Shown piece by piece: positions 5,602-6,445 of a stretch of DNA of 6,445 nucleotides (positions are counted from its first letter, which is position 1; each line of letters begins with the position of its first letter). Below the pieces are notes generated by a model. The model saw only the letters and a program-made list of their open reading frames with translations, did not search any database and was not told the DNA's origin. The translations under genes and the position numbers were made by a program. The DNA comes from Deltaproteobacteria bacterium (GTDB lineage Bacteria > Desulfobacterota > GWC2-55-46): the NCBI GenBank assembly GCA_030646655.1, contig JAUSLB010000227.1, positions 1 through 6,445 of the forward strand, written 5' to 3'.

Positions 5602-6445
5602 ATGGATACGCCCTCAATAAAAAAAGGAAGGATAATAATATACAGGCTCTTCGACGCGGCCCTCGAGATAAACCTCGCCCACATCGAGCGGACCGCGAAA
5701 GAGGGGACAAAGAGGCTTAAGTTCTCCAAGTACCCCTACATGAAGGCCCTTGAGTTCACGAACCCGCCTCTTTCCTTCGATCTCACCCCTTTCAGCAAGT
5801 TCCTCTTCGGAAGTGAAATAAAGGTAAGCGTCATAGCCAAGGCGTACGACTTTGGCGTGCTTTCCATAGCCTTCGACGCCCCTATCCCTGAGGGAGCCTC
5901 TTTCGCATTGCTTGAGGAGGTGACAAAGGGGCTCGATATAGACATGACGATAGACGAGAAGGCCCGCGAGTACGCCAAAGAGCTCATGGAAAGCCTCGGG
6001 CAGGCCCTGGTGAACCCGGAGCTTAAGGAGGGGTTCACCGAGGACTACATGATCGTCTACATAGAGGAGCTTGAGGGCGGGGTCCAGCCCAAGGGGCTCC
6101 TTAGGGTTTACGACCCAACGAGGCTACTTCTTTACGAGGACAGGGATTTAAGCCGGTTCACAAGGCAGGAGACCTTGAGGCACAGTTTCAGCTATTACCC
6201 GGACGACCTTATAATAGTGCACATAGACAACGCCTTTATTATAGACCCCTCCGGGAGCTCGGACATGCCGGATATACTGGAGTTCGCTAACGCGCAGATA
6301 TTCGAGCTGAGATACTATGACAATGTAATAGACAAGGAGCTTAAGTCGATCTACGGCGAGCTTTCGGGGAGGAGGAGGGGGGTGTCTTTTTTCAGGCTTA
6401 GGGAGTACGAGAGGCTCGCGAAGAAGATAACCCAGACGGTAACCG
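5602..6445 (+). CDS. Unrecognised conserved-looking protein, 3' end outside window
   Basis: Open from ATG 5602 to the right edge: 281 codons and one extra base, with no stop. Codon use (AGG, ATA, CTT-AAG) matches its neighbours, so it is very likely coding. I do not recognise a named family. Visible features are an N-terminal segment RIIIYRLFDAALEINL (10-25), a mixed alpha/beta body, an acidic helix-rich middle, then YYPDDLIIVHIDNAF (198-212), DILEFANAQIFELRYYDNV (224-242) and a charged, probably helical stretch rich in Arg and Lys up to 281. The latter layout faintly recalls DUF155/RMD1-type proteins, which end in helices and membrane spans, but I would not assign it. No membrane segment or signal peptide is visible in this part. 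It starts 24 nt after the kinase gene. The nearest SD-like sequence, AAGGGG (5576-5581), is about 20 bases away, so translation may be weak or coupled. Confidence 0.75.
   Translation, partial: MDTPSIKKGRIIIYRLFDAALEINLAHIERTAKEGTKRLKFSKYPYMKALEFTNPPLSFDLTPFSKFLFGSEIKVSVIAKAYDFGVLSIAFDAPIPEGASFALLEEVTKGLDIDMTIDEKAREYAKELMESLGQALVNPELKEGFTEDYMIVYIEELEGGVQPKGLLRVYDPTRLLLYEDRDLSRFTRQETLRHSFSYYPDDLIIVHIDNAFIIDPSGSSDMPDILEFANAQIFELRYYDNVIDKELKSIYGELSGRRRGVSFFRLREYERLAKKITQTVT

Noticed and set aside
5590..5602. TATAAT at 5590-5595, placing a start point on the ATG at 5602 and suggesting a leaderless transcript
   Set aside because: No acceptable -35 box lies 16-18 bases upstream (CGCAAT at 17); the nearest TTACCA has a 24-base spacer. 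The 24-nt gap after the kinase gene makes readthrough simpler.
5624..5631. AAGGAAGG resembling a Shine-Dalgarno inside the start of the last gene
   Set aside because: No ATG, GTG or TTG in the right frame follows at a workable distance, and the ATG at 5602 keeps the N-terminal segment intact.
5736..6038. 100-codon open frame on the - strand near the right edge
   Set aside because: The + frame from 5602 stays open for 281 codons with typical local codon use; the antisense frame is shorter and has no supporting features.

Overview
This is a chromosomal-looking window in which every recognisable gene lies on the + strand. It holds six complete ORFs, one of them a probable fragment, and a seventh gene cut by the right edge. 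The DNA is moderately GC-rich. Arg is often AGG, Ile is often ATA and Leu-Lys pairs are often CTT-AAG. Together with the sensor-kinase and sigma-factor styles, this suggests a Desulfobacterota (former Deltaproteobacteria), Nitrospirota or related environmental lineage. That placement is an impression from sequence style, not from a database search.

Left block (about 1-2645) is a compact regulatory cassette. A response regulator with a receiver and a c-di-GMP-binding PilZ domain (72-827) is followed after 19 nt by an RpoS/RpoD-like group 2 sigma factor with a near-perfect Shine-Dalgarno (847-1974). After another 32 nt comes a NarL/LuxR-type DNA-binding regulator whose receiver has lost most of its phosphorylation pocket (2007-2645). 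The spacing suggests one transcript linking phospho-signalling and c-di-GMP to sigma-factor and transcription-factor output. The sigma factor carries a natural His where most family members have Gln in the -10 recognition helix.

Middle (2646-2841) is a 196-base gap. It has a possible intrinsic terminator, further small hairpins, and a good promoter (TTGACA, 17 bp, TAGACT) overlapping the start of a 14-bp perfect AT palindrome.

Right block (2842-6445) contains a family I inorganic pyrophosphatase (GTG start) and a 78-codon remnant that looks like the membrane-anchored N-terminus of a sensor kinase. Next is a soluble 643-residue REC-PAS-PAS-HisKA-HATPase kinase, which has an 18-bp tandem duplication in its second PAS domain. 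Last is the first 281 codons of an unrecognised conserved-looking protein. The gaps are 8, 46 and 24 nt, so these genes may be read through from the ppa promoter.

I found no mobile element, CRISPR array, tRNA or rRNA. The most interesting signals are the sigma factor's altered promoter-contact residues and its grouping with a PilZ response regulator and a pseudo-receiver regulator.
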